From contig NC_013665.1 in NCBI RefSeq assembly GCF_000011005.1, positions 1,589,501 to 1,653,500 on the forward strand: DNA of 64,000 bases. The letters are read 5' to 3'. The position numbers were made by a program, and so were the translations under genes. The notes below the pieces were generated by a model. It had not been told where the DNA came from, did not search any database, and saw nothing but the letters and a program-made list of their open reading frames with translations. This DNA is from Methanocella paludicola SANAE (lineage in GTDB: Archaea; Halobacteriota; Methanocellia; Methanocellales; Methanocellaceae). Shown in pieces: positions 34,127 through 42,527 of the stretch (position 1 is the first letter of the stretch; every line of letters begins with the position of its first letter).

Positions 34127-34942
34127 ATAAACAATAAAATTAAAAATAAACAGCCCCTTACTTTAAATCCAAGTAATTTCAAACCAGAATATTCAACCCT
34201 TTGGTCTTTTCCAGAAAGAGGAGATTGGGCTACACATTCGCCTGATTATAGGGGTAATTTTGCCCCTCAAATTGCGAGAAATATTATTTTAAAATATTCA
34301 AAAGAAGGAGACGTTGTTTTAGACCCTATGGCGGGCGGGGGAACAACACTTGTCGAAGCTAAGTTACTCAATAGAAGGGGCATTGGTATTGATATTAACC
34401 CTAAATCTATTGAGTTAATAAAAAACATCTTAAATTTTGAATCTGAATCAAAATATGAACCCGATGTCAAAATTGGAGATATTAGGAATTTAGGAGATAT
34501 CAATGAAAATAGTATAGATTTAATTGTTACGCATCCACCATATTTGAATATCATAAAATATTCTGAAGGCAAAATAGAAGGCGATCTTTCTAATATTTCG
34601 AGTCTAAAAAAGTTTTGCGATGAACTAGAATTAGGAATAAAAGAATTTTATCGAGTTCTAAAAGAAGACTCTTATTGTGCAATTTTAATAGGTGACACAA
34701 GAAGAGCGAAGCATTACATTCCGCTATCCTATTATGTCATGCAGAAATTTTTAGATAATAATTTCGTGCTTAAAGAGGATATTATCAAAGCTCAACATAA
34801 TTGTGAATCTACACCATACTGGAAAGGGCAAGCAAAAAAACTGAATATTTATTTAATAGCGCATGAGCATTTATATGTATTTAGAAAACCTCGAGAACAT
34901 GAAGATTTATCGAGACTGAGATATAGTAGAAAAATAAATTAA
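34127..34942 (+). CDS. DNA methyltransferase (N4-cytosine/N6-adenine type)
   Basis: D-P-M-A-G-G-G-T-T (SAM-binding motif I, ~residue 66), I-D-I-N-P-K-S, and V-T-H-P-P-Y (catalytic motif IV, ~134) identify an amino-methyltransferase acting on DNA. The N-terminal W-S-F-P-E-R-G-D-W-A-T-H region is essential to the fold and lies upstream of the first ATG (34328). The real start must be further up, where AGAGGA is followed 6 nt later by ATA at 34127, with the previous gene's stop just before. This is one of three apparent ATA starts in the window. It is convergent with, and 1 nt from, an unknown gene that could be its restriction partner. Confidence 0.8.
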   Translation: MNNKIKNKQPLTLNPSNFKPEYSTLWSFPERGDWATHSPDYRGNFAPQIARNIILKYSKEGDVVLDPMAGGGTTLVEAKLLNRRGIGIDINPKSIELIKNILNFESESKYEPDVKIGDIRNLGDINENSIDLIVTHPPYLNIIKYSEGKIEGDLSNISSLKKFCDELELGIKEFYRVLKEDSYCAILIGDTRRAKHYIPLSYYVMQKFLDNNFVLKEDIIKAQHNCESTPYWKGQAKKLNIYLIAHEHLYVFRKPREHEDLSRLRYSRKIN

Positions 34943-34943
34943 A

Positions 34944-35579
34944 TTATAAGGTTGATTGTCCGTCATTTTTCAAATACCATAAAGGTTTAAGGTTCGGTTG
35001 ATATCTCCTATTTTTCTTATTTTCTTTATCGGTATATTGAGAGGTTGGCGGCTGAAATCTCGCAACGCTCATACACATATTATCAATCTCTTTAGGATTG
35101 TCAATAAATTGACGAATCCATCCCTGATAAAACAAATTTTTAGGATCAAAATTGCTCTCTCGTGTATAATTTAATTCTTGCTCGATCAAAAACAACTGAG
35201 ATAAACATGCTATTGTTTTAATTGAATTTAGATAATGGGGGAATTGTTCATTATCAAAAACCCTAACTTCTTCTAATGGATCGCTGCCATAAAATATATT
35301 GTCAAAAGCCATTAATAATTTATTTTTTAAGTCTGGCCTAGCTCTTACCCTTAAGTTCAAATCAATAAAAACACGTAGATGATTTGGTTTAAAGTTTCTA
35401 TAATGATGATTTAACCATATTTGAAAATTCTTCTTTACATCATACTCATTTCTGAGCGACCCGGGCAGAACAGAAGGCCGTATTACATAAAGTTCGGCAT
35501 TATCATTATCAATGTTAATTGTTGATTTCTTATCGAATTCGAGCTTTTCAATTTTAGCCAACAATTCATTTTTCTTCAT
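34944..35579 (-). CDS. unknown protein convergent with the DNA methyltransferase, 211 aa
   Basis: No family is recognised. It is a mixed helical protein with basic and aromatic patches (F-Q-I-W-L-N-H-H-Y-R-N-F, H-L-R-V-F-I-D-L-N-L-R-V-R-A-R-P, W-I-R-Q-F-I-D-N-P) and a Lys/Asn-rich tail. Its tight tail-to-tail packing against the methyltransferase (1-nt gap) and shared AT-rich codon use are typical of type II restriction-modification pairs, so a restriction endonuclease is possible. I cannot point to a definite PD-(D/E)XK, HNH or GIY-YIG active site, so this stays a hypothesis. Confidence 0.55.
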   Translation of the reverse strand: MKKNELLAKIEKLEFDKKSTINIDNDNAELYVIRPSVLPGSLRNEYDVKKNFQIWLNHHYRNFKPNHLRVFIDLNLRVRARPDLKNKLLMAFDNIFYGSDPLEEVRVFDNEQFPHYLNSIKTIACLSQLFLIEQELNYTRESNFDPKNLFYQGWIRQFIDNPKEIDNMCMSVARFQPPTSQYTDKENKKNRRYQPNLKPLWYLKNDGQSTL

Positions 35580-35778
35580 ACCATAACCCTAAGATATCAT
35601 GATATTTTATTGATAATATTTCTATCTCTGAAAACTTTTCTAGATTCAGCTTGACCTTCTTGCTCTACATGACTAATTGTACTAATTCATAAATTCGGCA
35701 CTCATCTTCATGTACCCCAGCTAATCTCAAACTATTTTTGAAAAGGTGCTTCTACATCACGTGGCAAAATGCAAAACA

Positions 35779-35870
35779 TGTTCATTCTATTGTGCCATTG
35801 TATCCTTTGTGCCTTAACGCCAATGAACAGGGCTTTGTGCGCCATTGTGTCATAGTGCCTTTGTGGTGAA
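35779..35870. repeat. truncated palindrome-family A repeat
   Basis: TGTTCATT...TGTGCCATTGTATCCTTTGTGCC and CATAGTGCCTTTGTGGTGAAA match the right-arm sequence of the longer elements at 39219, 45241 and 55471. Only about 90 bp remain and the left arm is lost. The rest of 35580-35905 shows no gene. Confidence 0.6.
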
Positions 35871-35905
35871 ACCGATACCGCGCCGATATAAGATTAAAAC
35901 AGGAA

Positions 35906-36088
35906 TCACTCAACCGCAGGCAGCATTACCACAAACCGGCTTCCTTCATTATACTCCCCACGCACCCGGTTCTCGACCCACACGCTCCCGCAATAGCTCT
36001 CCACCTGCGACTTCACCAAGTACATCCCTAACCCACTACCTTTCGCACGATTCGCGGCGTTCGAGAAAACGTCGACTACGAAGTGAAA
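35906..36088 (-). pseudogene. histidine-kinase C-terminal fragment (HATPase)
   Basis: The frame reads V-D-V-F-S-N-A-A-N-R-A-K-G-S-G-L-G-M-Y-L-V-K-S and ends V-V-M-L-P-A-V-E, a close match to the ends of the histidine kinases at 39477 and 42528 (G-box, final beta strand). Everything upstream (PAS and phosphoacceptor regions) is missing, so this is debris of a former kinase gene at the edge of the AT-rich island. Confidence 0.75.
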
Positions 36089-36107
36089 AAGAATACAATA
36101 ATAAACC

Positions 36108-37010
36108 CTACCCTCGCTTAAGCAGCTCCAGCTTCTTACGGACCATCTCAACACCCGGTTCCATCTCAACAAGCACTTCATACTGCTCGATAGCTTTATC
36201 CTTCAAACCCTGAACCAGGTACAAACCGGCGAGCACACGCCTCGCCTCATAATTATCCGGATTCAACTCCACGGCCGTCTCCATCTCGATCCGGGCATTT
36301 CTAGCATTAAAAGCCTTAAAATACGCATCCCCGAGAAGATAATGCAAGAGGTCATTATCAGGATATATCTTCAACGCCTGCCGGTAAGCATTAATGGCAT
36401 CGCCGAGCCGGCGCAAGTCCGCGTAGAACGCGCCCAGAAAAAGCCAGGCTTCAAGCCACCTGGGCGCCAGCCGCAGTGCAGCTTTTACCTCCCGCAGCGC
36501 TGCACCCTCATAAAAAGACGACAATGCATAAGCGAGATCCAGACGATACTCCTCCTTATCCGGGGCAAGCTTTACCGCTCTCTCGACTTCTGCCCGGCCG
36601 CTTTTCATGTCATCCATCATGAGTAAAAGGGTACCCAGACGATCATGTGCTCCGGCATCATTAGCATTCTTCTCCACCGCCATCCGGGCGTCCTTTAATA
36701 CCTCATCAGGGGCTTTATTGAAACGCGCAATATGCCGCAAAAAGAAACGTATATCCAGGTCATCCGGGGCAAATCGCGCGGCCCTTTCCAGTTCCCTTGA
36801 GGCTTCATCGCCATTGCCCGTCATCAGCCAGGCCTCCGCCAGCTTGAAATGGGCAACTGCATGGTCAGGGAGCTTATTCGTGACCCGCTTAAATTCCTCG
36901 ATTGCATCGTCATACCGACATTCATCCATCAGCTCCCTGCCCCGGTTAATAGCTTCACGGGCTTCATAAGCCTCGGCATCGTCCATCTCAACCGTATAGT
37001 CTTCGTCCAT
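36108..37010 (-). CDS. TPR protein, ~300 aa
   Basis: Seven or eight TPR units (A-I-N-R-G-R-E-L-M-D, A-H-F-K-L-A-E-A-W, A-H-D-R-L-G-T-L-L-L, L-H-Y-L-L-G-D-A-Y, A-R-R-V-L-A-G-L-Y) end with E-P-G-V-E-M-V-R-K-K-L-E-L-L-K-R. It is a clear paralogue of the TPR protein at 46120 (same repeat order and C-terminus). The open frame continues upstream to 37274, but the extra 88 residues include a histidine-kinase fragment, so I start at M-D-E-D-Y-T (37010). That start lacks a strong ribosome site. No signal peptide; probable cytoplasmic scaffold. Confidence 0.75.
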   Translation of the reverse strand: MDEDYTVEMDDAEAYEAREAINRGRELMDECRYDDAIEEFKRVTNKLPDHAVAHFKLAEAWLMTGNGDEASRELERAARFAPDDLDIRFFLRHIARFNKAPDEVLKDARMAVEKNANDAGAHDRLGTLLLMMDDMKSGRAEVERAVKLAPDKEEYRLDLAYALSSFYEGAALREVKAALRLAPRWLEAWLFLGAFYADLRRLGDAINAYRQALKIYPDNDLLHYLLGDAYFKAFNARNARIEMETAVELNPDNYEARRVLAGLYLVQGLKDKAIEQYEVLVEMEPGVEMVRKKLELLKRG

Positions 37011-37174
37011 CTGTATCGTATTGAATGGTTTGACTACCCATGGATAATAGAGTTGGGCATAAAAAAATTGATTTATAGCGCCGTAATTATCAAACTCTTT
37101 CGGCTTAGCGATTTCAGATCCCGCTGAATCGCCTGTACTCTGGGATAAGGCAAATATGCATAGTTTGTACCGAG

Positions 37175-37274
37175 CTTGTTTTTCAGCCGGAAGCCGATTT
37201 CGGTCCAGAAGCGACTTCACCAGGTACAGCCCGAGCTCATTTTCCTTGACTCTCCCCAACCCGTAGAGAACCAT
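37175..37274 (-). pseudogene. histidine-kinase G-box fragment fused in frame to the TPR gene
   Basis: Residues 5-26 of the long frame read G-L-G-R-V-K-E-N-E-L-G-L-Y-L-V-K-S-L-L-D, equal to the ATP-lid/G2-box of the neighbouring kinases. It is a second, independent kinase remnant: the remnant at 35906 contains the same motif, so the two are not halves of one gene. Confidence 0.55.
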
Positions 37275-37354
37275 CCGAAGGCATTTCTTTCAAGCACCCC
37301 ACAAGTTAAAAGTTTATATGATGCGGACCCATAATATGAATTGGCTCAGGAATC

Positions 37355-37756
37355 ATGTTCGACCAGGATACCAGGAACGACCTTGAATTGATAAAAGAGG
37401 CGATCAACAAAGAATTACCCGACGTTGAAGCCATCTACCTGTTCGGAAGCGTAGCCAGAGGGAACTATCGTAAAGAAAGTGATTACGACATCCTGGTATT
37501 AGTAAATGACCTGCCGGACAATAAGATTAAAAGGATATCCCGGATCAGGTACGGACTTCTAGGTAAGATAAAAAGGCCGCTAGAGCTGTTTATTCTGGGC
37601 ACTGACGAGCTAGAATTTTCATCGCCTTTCCTCTACGAAGTCTACCACAACCATAAGCAGATCTATGGTAAAGACGTAATGTCTCGCTATAAGGACATAG
37701 CGAAAAAAATGAGGCCGTTCGTGCTCAACGGGGTCAAAGTAGGATACTATGTCTAG
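37355..37756 (+). CDS. MNT-type nucleotidyltransferase (antitoxin-like)
   Basis: Y-L-F-G-S-V-A-R-G-N-Y-R-K-E-S-D-Y-D-I near residue 30 is the Pol-beta-type nucleotidyltransferase motif (GSxARG and DxD) of minimal MNT proteins. These proteins are antitoxins in HEPN/MNT pairs and act by attaching AMP to the HEPN partner. At 133 residues it is of usual size. It overlaps the HEPN gene by 8 nt. A TATA-like AGTTTATATGATG at 37310-37322 lies ~25 nt before a plausible transcription start. Confidence 0.85.
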   Translation: MFDQDTRNDLELIKEAINKELPDVEAIYLFGSVARGNYRKESDYDILVLVNDLPDNKIKRISRIRYGLLGKIKRPLELFILGTDELEFSSPFLYEVYHNHKQIYGKDVMSRYKDIAKKMRPFVLNGVKVGYYV

Positions 37757-38276
37757 CCTGGCGGAAACTAGGGCCGTCCGATACTTATTGGATGCGATCT
37801 TTGACAGATCGCTTATCGATGCTGCTATCGATGATAATATACCCTCGTTAGCCCTGTTCCACATGGAGCAGCTATGTGAAAAATCTACCAAAGCTTGCCT
37901 CGCTACGATGAATATTCTTATTACAAAGGAACATACGTTCAGCGATTATGTTGAGGCCGTATTGATTCCCGATTCCACTGCGTTTCAAGAGGATTTCAAG
38001 AAGCTATTGCCTGCTCTTAGCGATATCGAGACCGAATACATTTCTTCGAGATATGGAGTTGATTCCTTCGGGCGGGTGACTCTCGAAGAGTATCAAAAAA
38101 ATGACGTTCTCCGGTTACGGCAAGCTTCATTTGACTACATGGAATTAGCCTTTAAGTTTGTCGAATCAAAGTATGGTAAAAAGTTCCCGAGAAATAAAGA
38201 CGAACTGTTGGCGTATATGAAATCAACCTATGATGAGTTCATCACGAAGAGTTCAATTAAAAAGAATTTGAAATAA
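37749..38276 (+). CDS. HEPN-domain protein, partner of MNT
   Basis: The helical protein (175 aa) has the HEPN core A-L-F-H-M-E-Q-L-C-E-K-S-T-K-A-C-L and the later E-Y-I-S-S-R-Y-G-V-D. HEPN partners of MNT proteins are usually RNases with an R-x4-6-H active site. I find no such spacing here, so it may be a catalytically inactive HEPN or use other residues. The overlap with the MNT gene supports a toxin-antitoxin or RNA-repair-type module. Confidence 0.8.
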   Translation: MSSLAETRAVRYLLDAIFDRSLIDAAIDDNIPSLALFHMEQLCEKSTKACLATMNILITKEHTFSDYVEAVLIPDSTAFQEDFKKLLPALSDIETEYISSRYGVDSFGRVTLEEYQKNDVLRLRQASFDYMELAFKFVESKYGKKFPRNKDELLAYMKSTYDEFITKSSIKKNLK

Positions 38277-38451
38277 TATAATTTTATACAGCTTCATAAA
38301 CAGCCCCTGGCCGAACCCTTCTGCATTCTGTTAAAGGTCAAACCTTCAAAACCATCCGCCACACACAGCCCATCACCGTCGACGATCACAGGACAATACA
38401 CTCTATTAAAAGCGATAAATAATTAAGTTATAAACCCAAACATCCAAAAGC

Positions 38452-39168
38452 ATGATAAAACAATTAATTGCTTCCATAGCGATTTTATCATCCATCATAC
38501 TCATAACCGGGTGTACAGGCATACAACAGGCAACAGTGACCCCGACACCTATTCCCTCACCAACTCTGAGCCAATCGGCTCCGACCATTACACCAACCCC
38601 GTCACTCTCTCCTTCACCGAAACCAACAACACTACCCGCGGCAAACGGCCTCATACCTGGCACAGCTCTCTACAACCCCTTCAACACCCACAACTACGAA
38701 TACGTGGCGACCATCACCGACTACCTCGGCACACGCCCATACAAATGGGCCGACTCCAACCTCACCACAGACACATACAACGGCCGAAGCGCATACCACT
38801 GGAAAGTCAATGAATACGACACCTCCCACAGCCTGGCCAAAACCACCGACTACTATTACGACAAAGACCACGCCCTCCTCGGCGGGCACATGAAGATCCA
38901 GCCCAACGTAGACAGGGACTTCTCGTCCTCAGAAACGGGCATATACGGCGAAGCCACCGAGCCAAGGAACTACGATTACCGCCTCGAAGGCCGCGAATCA
39001 GTAACCGTACAGGGATTCACCTACCAGGACGCCGCAAAATACGCCGCACAAAAAACCCCTTACGACAGCGTCACCATCTGGGTCGAAAGCTCCATCAGCA
39101 TACCGGTAAAGATCGAGTACGCCTACAGCAACGTACGCATAACATACGAACTAACGGACATGAGCTGA
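38452..39168 (+). CDS. secreted lipoprotein with Thr/Pro-rich linker
   Basis: A basic start and hydrophobic stretch lead to a lipobox-like L-I-T-G-C-T at residue ~22, so the protein is exported and probably lipid-anchored. A Pro/Thr/Ser linker (residues 28-62) is followed by a ~170-residue beta-rich domain (Y-V-A-T-I-T-D-Y-L-G, S-A-Y-H-W-K-V-N-E-Y, T-I-W-V-E-S-S-I-S-I-P-V-K-I-E-Y) resembling outer-surface lipoproteins of unknown function in methanogens. A TATA-like TTAAGTTATAAA ends ~18 nt upstream, so the message is nearly leaderless. Confidence 0.7.
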   Translation: MIKQLIASIAILSSIILITGCTGIQQATVTPTPIPSPTLSQSAPTITPTPSLSPSPKPTTLPAANGLIPGTALYNPFNTHNYEYVATITDYLGTRPYKWADSNLTTDTYNGRSAYHWKVNEYDTSHSLAKTTDYYYDKDHALLGGHMKIQPNVDRDFSSSETGIYGEATEPRNYDYRLEGRESVTVQGFTYQDAAKYAAQKTPYDSVTIWVESSISIPVKIEYAYSNVRITYELTDMS

Positions 39169-39218
39169 TAAGCCTGGTAATTCCGGTATTTTCAAAGACT
39201 TGTTTATTATTTTATATT

Positions 39219-39418
39219 GCACAAAGGTGATAGTGCCACAACGAATGAACAGGCAAGCACTTTTTGCCATCGTGCCATTGTATCCTTTGTGACCTAAAAC
39301 CCAAAAAGCATGCTCTGTGGCCTTTGTGACCTCCATCTAAAAAGAAATCTTTGTGAACCTTAGTGCGCTCAGTGCCATTGTGGTGAGAATAGTGCCTCCG
39401 TAAACTTAGTGCCTCAAA
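39219..39418. repeat. palindrome-family A repeat, left arm truncated
   Basis: The right arm is complete: CATCGTGCCATTGTATCC, CTGTGGCCTTTGTGAC, AGTGCCATTGTGGTGAGAATAGTGCC, CTTAGTGCC. The left arm is cut to ACAAAGGTGATAGTGCCACAACGAATGAACA, the same junction sequence found at the centre of the complete element at 55471-55790. Confidence 0.7.
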
Positions 39419-39476
39419 GACGAGCTGAACATGAATGTATGAATCGCGAACAATATCAAGCGATTAAAACACCCTA

Positions 39477-42401
39477 TTAAATCGTCTCAACGGCGGGCAA
39501 CAGGACCACGAAACGGGCACCCTTAGCATAATCACCCAGCACCCGGTCCTCCACCCACACACGCCCGCCAAAACTATCTACAAGCGTCTTCACAAGATAC
39601 AGCCCAAGCCCCATCCCTTTAGCCGAACCATTTTGCATACGGTTAAAGACCCTATCTTTAGACCCATCGGGTACCCCGGGGCCATCATCCTCGACAATGA
39701 CACGATAATACGCACCGCCTGCATTAACACGGTCAACGTCAATGATGATCTCCGCCTTCTCGCCCGTATGACGCACGGCATTACTCACGAGATTAGCGAA
39801 AATATCGTGCAGCAGCTCATTAGCCTGAACGTGGCAATGCTCATGACCGTTAAGGTTAAGAAAAATACTCTTACCGGGCACGCCCCCGAACTCTTTCTGC
39901 ACACTCTGCAACACAGAAAGCAGGTCCATCTTCTCCGTCTTATAGATACCATGCCGGTGCTTCTGCAGCTTCTGCACATTCTTAATGAGGCGGGAGCTAC
40001 GCTGCAGAACTTCAATAGGCTTATCGAGCAATTCATTCGGGCCGGCATCCGGGTGCATATCCTGAGCGATCTCCAGGTAACCGAGAGCCACCTGATGCAG
40101 GTTATTGATGTCGTGGCCCATCAAGTCCAGGTATAGCTCGGCCTGGGCTCTAGCCTCCTTCATGTCGGCCTCCATCCTCTTACGATGAAAAGCCTCGACG
40201 ATCGCCGGCGCAAGGGCGCTCATCGCGGCCACATCATCGTTATTATAGCCGCCGTCCCTGTTACCGACGGCGATTACGCCGGTGACCTCTCCGGACTGCA
40301 GGAGAGGCACGCCCAGGAACGCCGTTAATGGCGGATGGTCCCCGGGTAAACCGGTAAAGTCCGGGTGCGATGCGGGATCGTTAATATAAAATGGCCTTCC
40401 GTCTTTGAGTAACCGTAGGGACAGGTCCCGCATCCGATAGCACATCTTCATCACGATGTGGCCCCTGGGGTTCACTGCACGGCCGGCATCCCGGTCTGGA
40501 TTGCATAGGGCAACATAGTCGAGGCGACCCTCTTTATTTATTTCATAGATGAGCCCGAACCGGCTCCGGGTGACATCCTCGGCTACCCGGAGGCAGGTTT
40601 CGCCCAGCGCTTCTTCCGTGCCCGAAGACATCGCCTCCCTGAAGATCTGATTGATGCCCTCAAGGACCAATTTATGCTGCTGGACCCTCAGCTCATTCAG
40701 CTTACGCTCGGTGACATCACGCTGGCTGCCGTCCCGGTATATCGGCCTCCCGCTACTATCCCGGATAATGTTCATATGATTGGATATCCAGCGAAGCTCG
40801 CCGCTTTTCGTCCGCTGCCGGTATTCCACCTTTGCGCTTCCGACCTCTATACAGCGCACAACGGCCGCCCTCATCGCCGGAAGGTCATCCGGATGAACCA
40901 TGGCCAGCGATGTCTCGACGTCCAGAGCCATTAATTCCTCGGGCGTATAGCCCAAGATATCTTTACAGGAGGGGCTAATGTACTCATAGCGGCCGGTATG
41001 CACGTTCATGCGATAGATACAATCCCGCGAATTATCCAGCACAGACTTGAACCGGGCCTCGCTCTCCCGCAGCTCTTTTTCCGCACGGGCATGCTCGACC
41101 GCGGCCCAGGTGCGCGCATGGACTTCCTCGATGATCGATACCTCGTCGGACGTCCAGTCTCGCGGAGTGCGGGAAACTACGGTCAACGTCAAGACTAGCT
41201 TACCTTCCCTGACCAGCGGCACTGAGACAAAAGAGATGAATTCGAGCGCACGGTACATCGCATGCGCCGGCACGGAAAGCATGGGCCAGGTTTCGATATT
41301 ATTGATGACGAGCGTACGGCCGGCCCGTAGAGCCGCCGGCGATTCGCCGAAGTCGGCAATGGAATACCGTCCCGAATGGTCCTTCAAACCCTCGCGTAAG
41401 TAGCCGGGCGGAACGATGACGAATCCCCCATCGTCATGGTACTCTCCGTAATGCACGCGGTCGGCGCCGATGTGCTTACCCAGGAGCGTGGATGCGGTGA
41501 GCTGGATATCGGACAGGTCCGTCAGCGGCCTCAGCGCATCGCTAAGCTTAAGCAGGAACGCCTGCCGCTCCTCGGCGAGCCTGCGCTCCGTGATATCCTG
41601 GGCGATCACCAGGACACGTACGGGCTTACCATCCCGATGGAGCACCTTCGTATTGAGAGACGCGTAGATCTTCCGCCCGCCCTTACCTATTATACCGAAT
41701 ATTACGGACTCGTTGATCTTCAGGCCGGCCAGAACATTCCGGATCCGTTCCTGAAATATTGCCTTAGTCCCCGCGTCCAGGAGAGAAGAGGGTTCCATGG
41801 CCAGAAGCTCTTCCCGGGTATAGCCCAGGACATGGCACATGGCATCGTTGACACGTAAGAAGCGGCGGCCCATGATGTCCATCTCGTAGATCGCAGTCGG
41901 CGCAAGCTCCACTATATGCCGGTATTCTTCCTCACCTGTGCGCAATGCCGCCTCTGCCAGCCGAAGTTCCGTGACGTCCATGGAGATCACGGCGACCCGG
42001 TATAACCGTCCGTCTTCAGAAAAGACAGGATTCACGGTGCTCCGGATAACTCTGCCGTGGGTAATATCTTCGAAGCTCACCGGTTTGCCCACGCGAAAAG
42101 CCTCGTCCATCTTTGCCCTTCGGAACCACGCGACGCCCGGGTCAAGAATGTCAAAGATGCACGAGCCGATCAGCCTGTTAAGGGGAATATTCAGGCGCTT
42201 TGACAGCGTTTCGTTCGCGATAAGGACAACGCCGTTCAGGTCCAGCAGCATCAGGGCCTCGGGGATGCTGTCGATGAAGCCCTGTGTCATATGCCCTTGT
42301 GACCGGAGTTTCTCGATCTCCGCCTCGAGGTCTTCGTTCCGGCCCGCTATCTCCTCCGATGATATAGCATTTTCGTTATTAGAAGCCGGTTTCCTGACCA
42401 T
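39477..42401 (-). CDS. multi-PAS/GAF sensor histidine kinase, 974 aa
   Basis: Order: charged coiled coil (1-35), PAS (~40-150), PAS with PAC (~160-285), GAF (~290-435), PAS/PAC (~445-570), GAF (~575-735), phosphoacceptor helices with M-G-H-D-I-N-N-L (~755), and HATPase with N-box and G-boxes (V-E-D-D-G-P-G-V-P, G-L-G-L-Y-L-V-K-T). No transmembrane segments are evident, so it senses cytoplasmic signals. The histidine in G-H-D-I-N-N is the probable phosphorylation site; the box lacks the usual proline. No response regulator is nearby. AAGGAT precedes the ATG. It is a paralogue of the next kinase. Confidence 0.85.
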   Translation of the reverse strand: MVRKPASNNENAISSEEIAGRNEDLEAEIEKLRSQGHMTQGFIDSIPEALMLLDLNGVVLIANETLSKRLNIPLNRLIGSCIFDILDPGVAWFRRAKMDEAFRVGKPVSFEDITHGRVIRSTVNPVFSEDGRLYRVAVISMDVTELRLAEAALRTGEEEYRHIVELAPTAIYEMDIMGRRFLRVNDAMCHVLGYTREELLAMEPSSLLDAGTKAIFQERIRNVLAGLKINESVIFGIIGKGGRKIYASLNTKVLHRDGKPVRVLVIAQDITERRLAEERQAFLLKLSDALRPLTDLSDIQLTASTLLGKHIGADRVHYGEYHDDGGFVIVPPGYLREGLKDHSGRYSIADFGESPAALRAGRTLVINNIETWPMLSVPAHAMYRALEFISFVSVPLVREGKLVLTLTVVSRTPRDWTSDEVSIIEEVHARTWAAVEHARAEKELRESEARFKSVLDNSRDCIYRMNVHTGRYEYISPSCKDILGYTPEELMALDVETSLAMVHPDDLPAMRAAVVRCIEVGSAKVEYRQRTKSGELRWISNHMNIIRDSSGRPIYRDGSQRDVTERKLNELRVQQHKLVLEGINQIFREAMSSGTEEALGETCLRVAEDVTRSRFGLIYEINKEGRLDYVALCNPDRDAGRAVNPRGHIVMKMCYRMRDLSLRLLKDGRPFYINDPASHPDFTGLPGDHPPLTAFLGVPLLQSGEVTGVIAVGNRDGGYNNDDVAAMSALAPAIVEAFHRKRMEADMKEARAQAELYLDLMGHDINNLHQVALGYLEIAQDMHPDAGPNELLDKPIEVLQRSSRLIKNVQKLQKHRHGIYKTEKMDLLSVLQSVQKEFGGVPGKSIFLNLNGHEHCHVQANELLHDIFANLVSNAVRHTGEKAEIIIDVDRVNAGGAYYRVIVEDDGPGVPDGSKDRVFNRMQNGSAKGMGLGLYLVKTLVDSFGGRVWVEDRVLGDYAKGARFVVLLPAVETI

Positions 42402-42527
42402 GAGTATCCTTAATAAATCTCATTTGCTATCTTATACGATAAATGCTTTTAGAATAAGGCCCTGAAGAATTTGTTTATACGTTTTTTATAGCTTTAATGG
42501 GCTTATACTCTCCGGGCTGCTTTTAAT

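Noticed and set aside
35600-35900. Possible tRNA gene or attachment site at the island's right edge
   Set aside because: I looked for acceptor/T-arm patterns (GTTCGAATC-type) and found none; only a truncated palindrome repeat is present. No flanking direct repeat could be fixed by eye.
35845-36213. 122-codon plus-strand frame at the right edge of the island
   Set aside because: Low-complexity S/T/R-rich mirror of the kinase remnant and TPR 3' end.
39590-40136. Open frames on both strands in the HATPase region of the large kinase
   Set aside because: Alternate-frame shadows; the kinase frame carries all conserved boxes without interruption.
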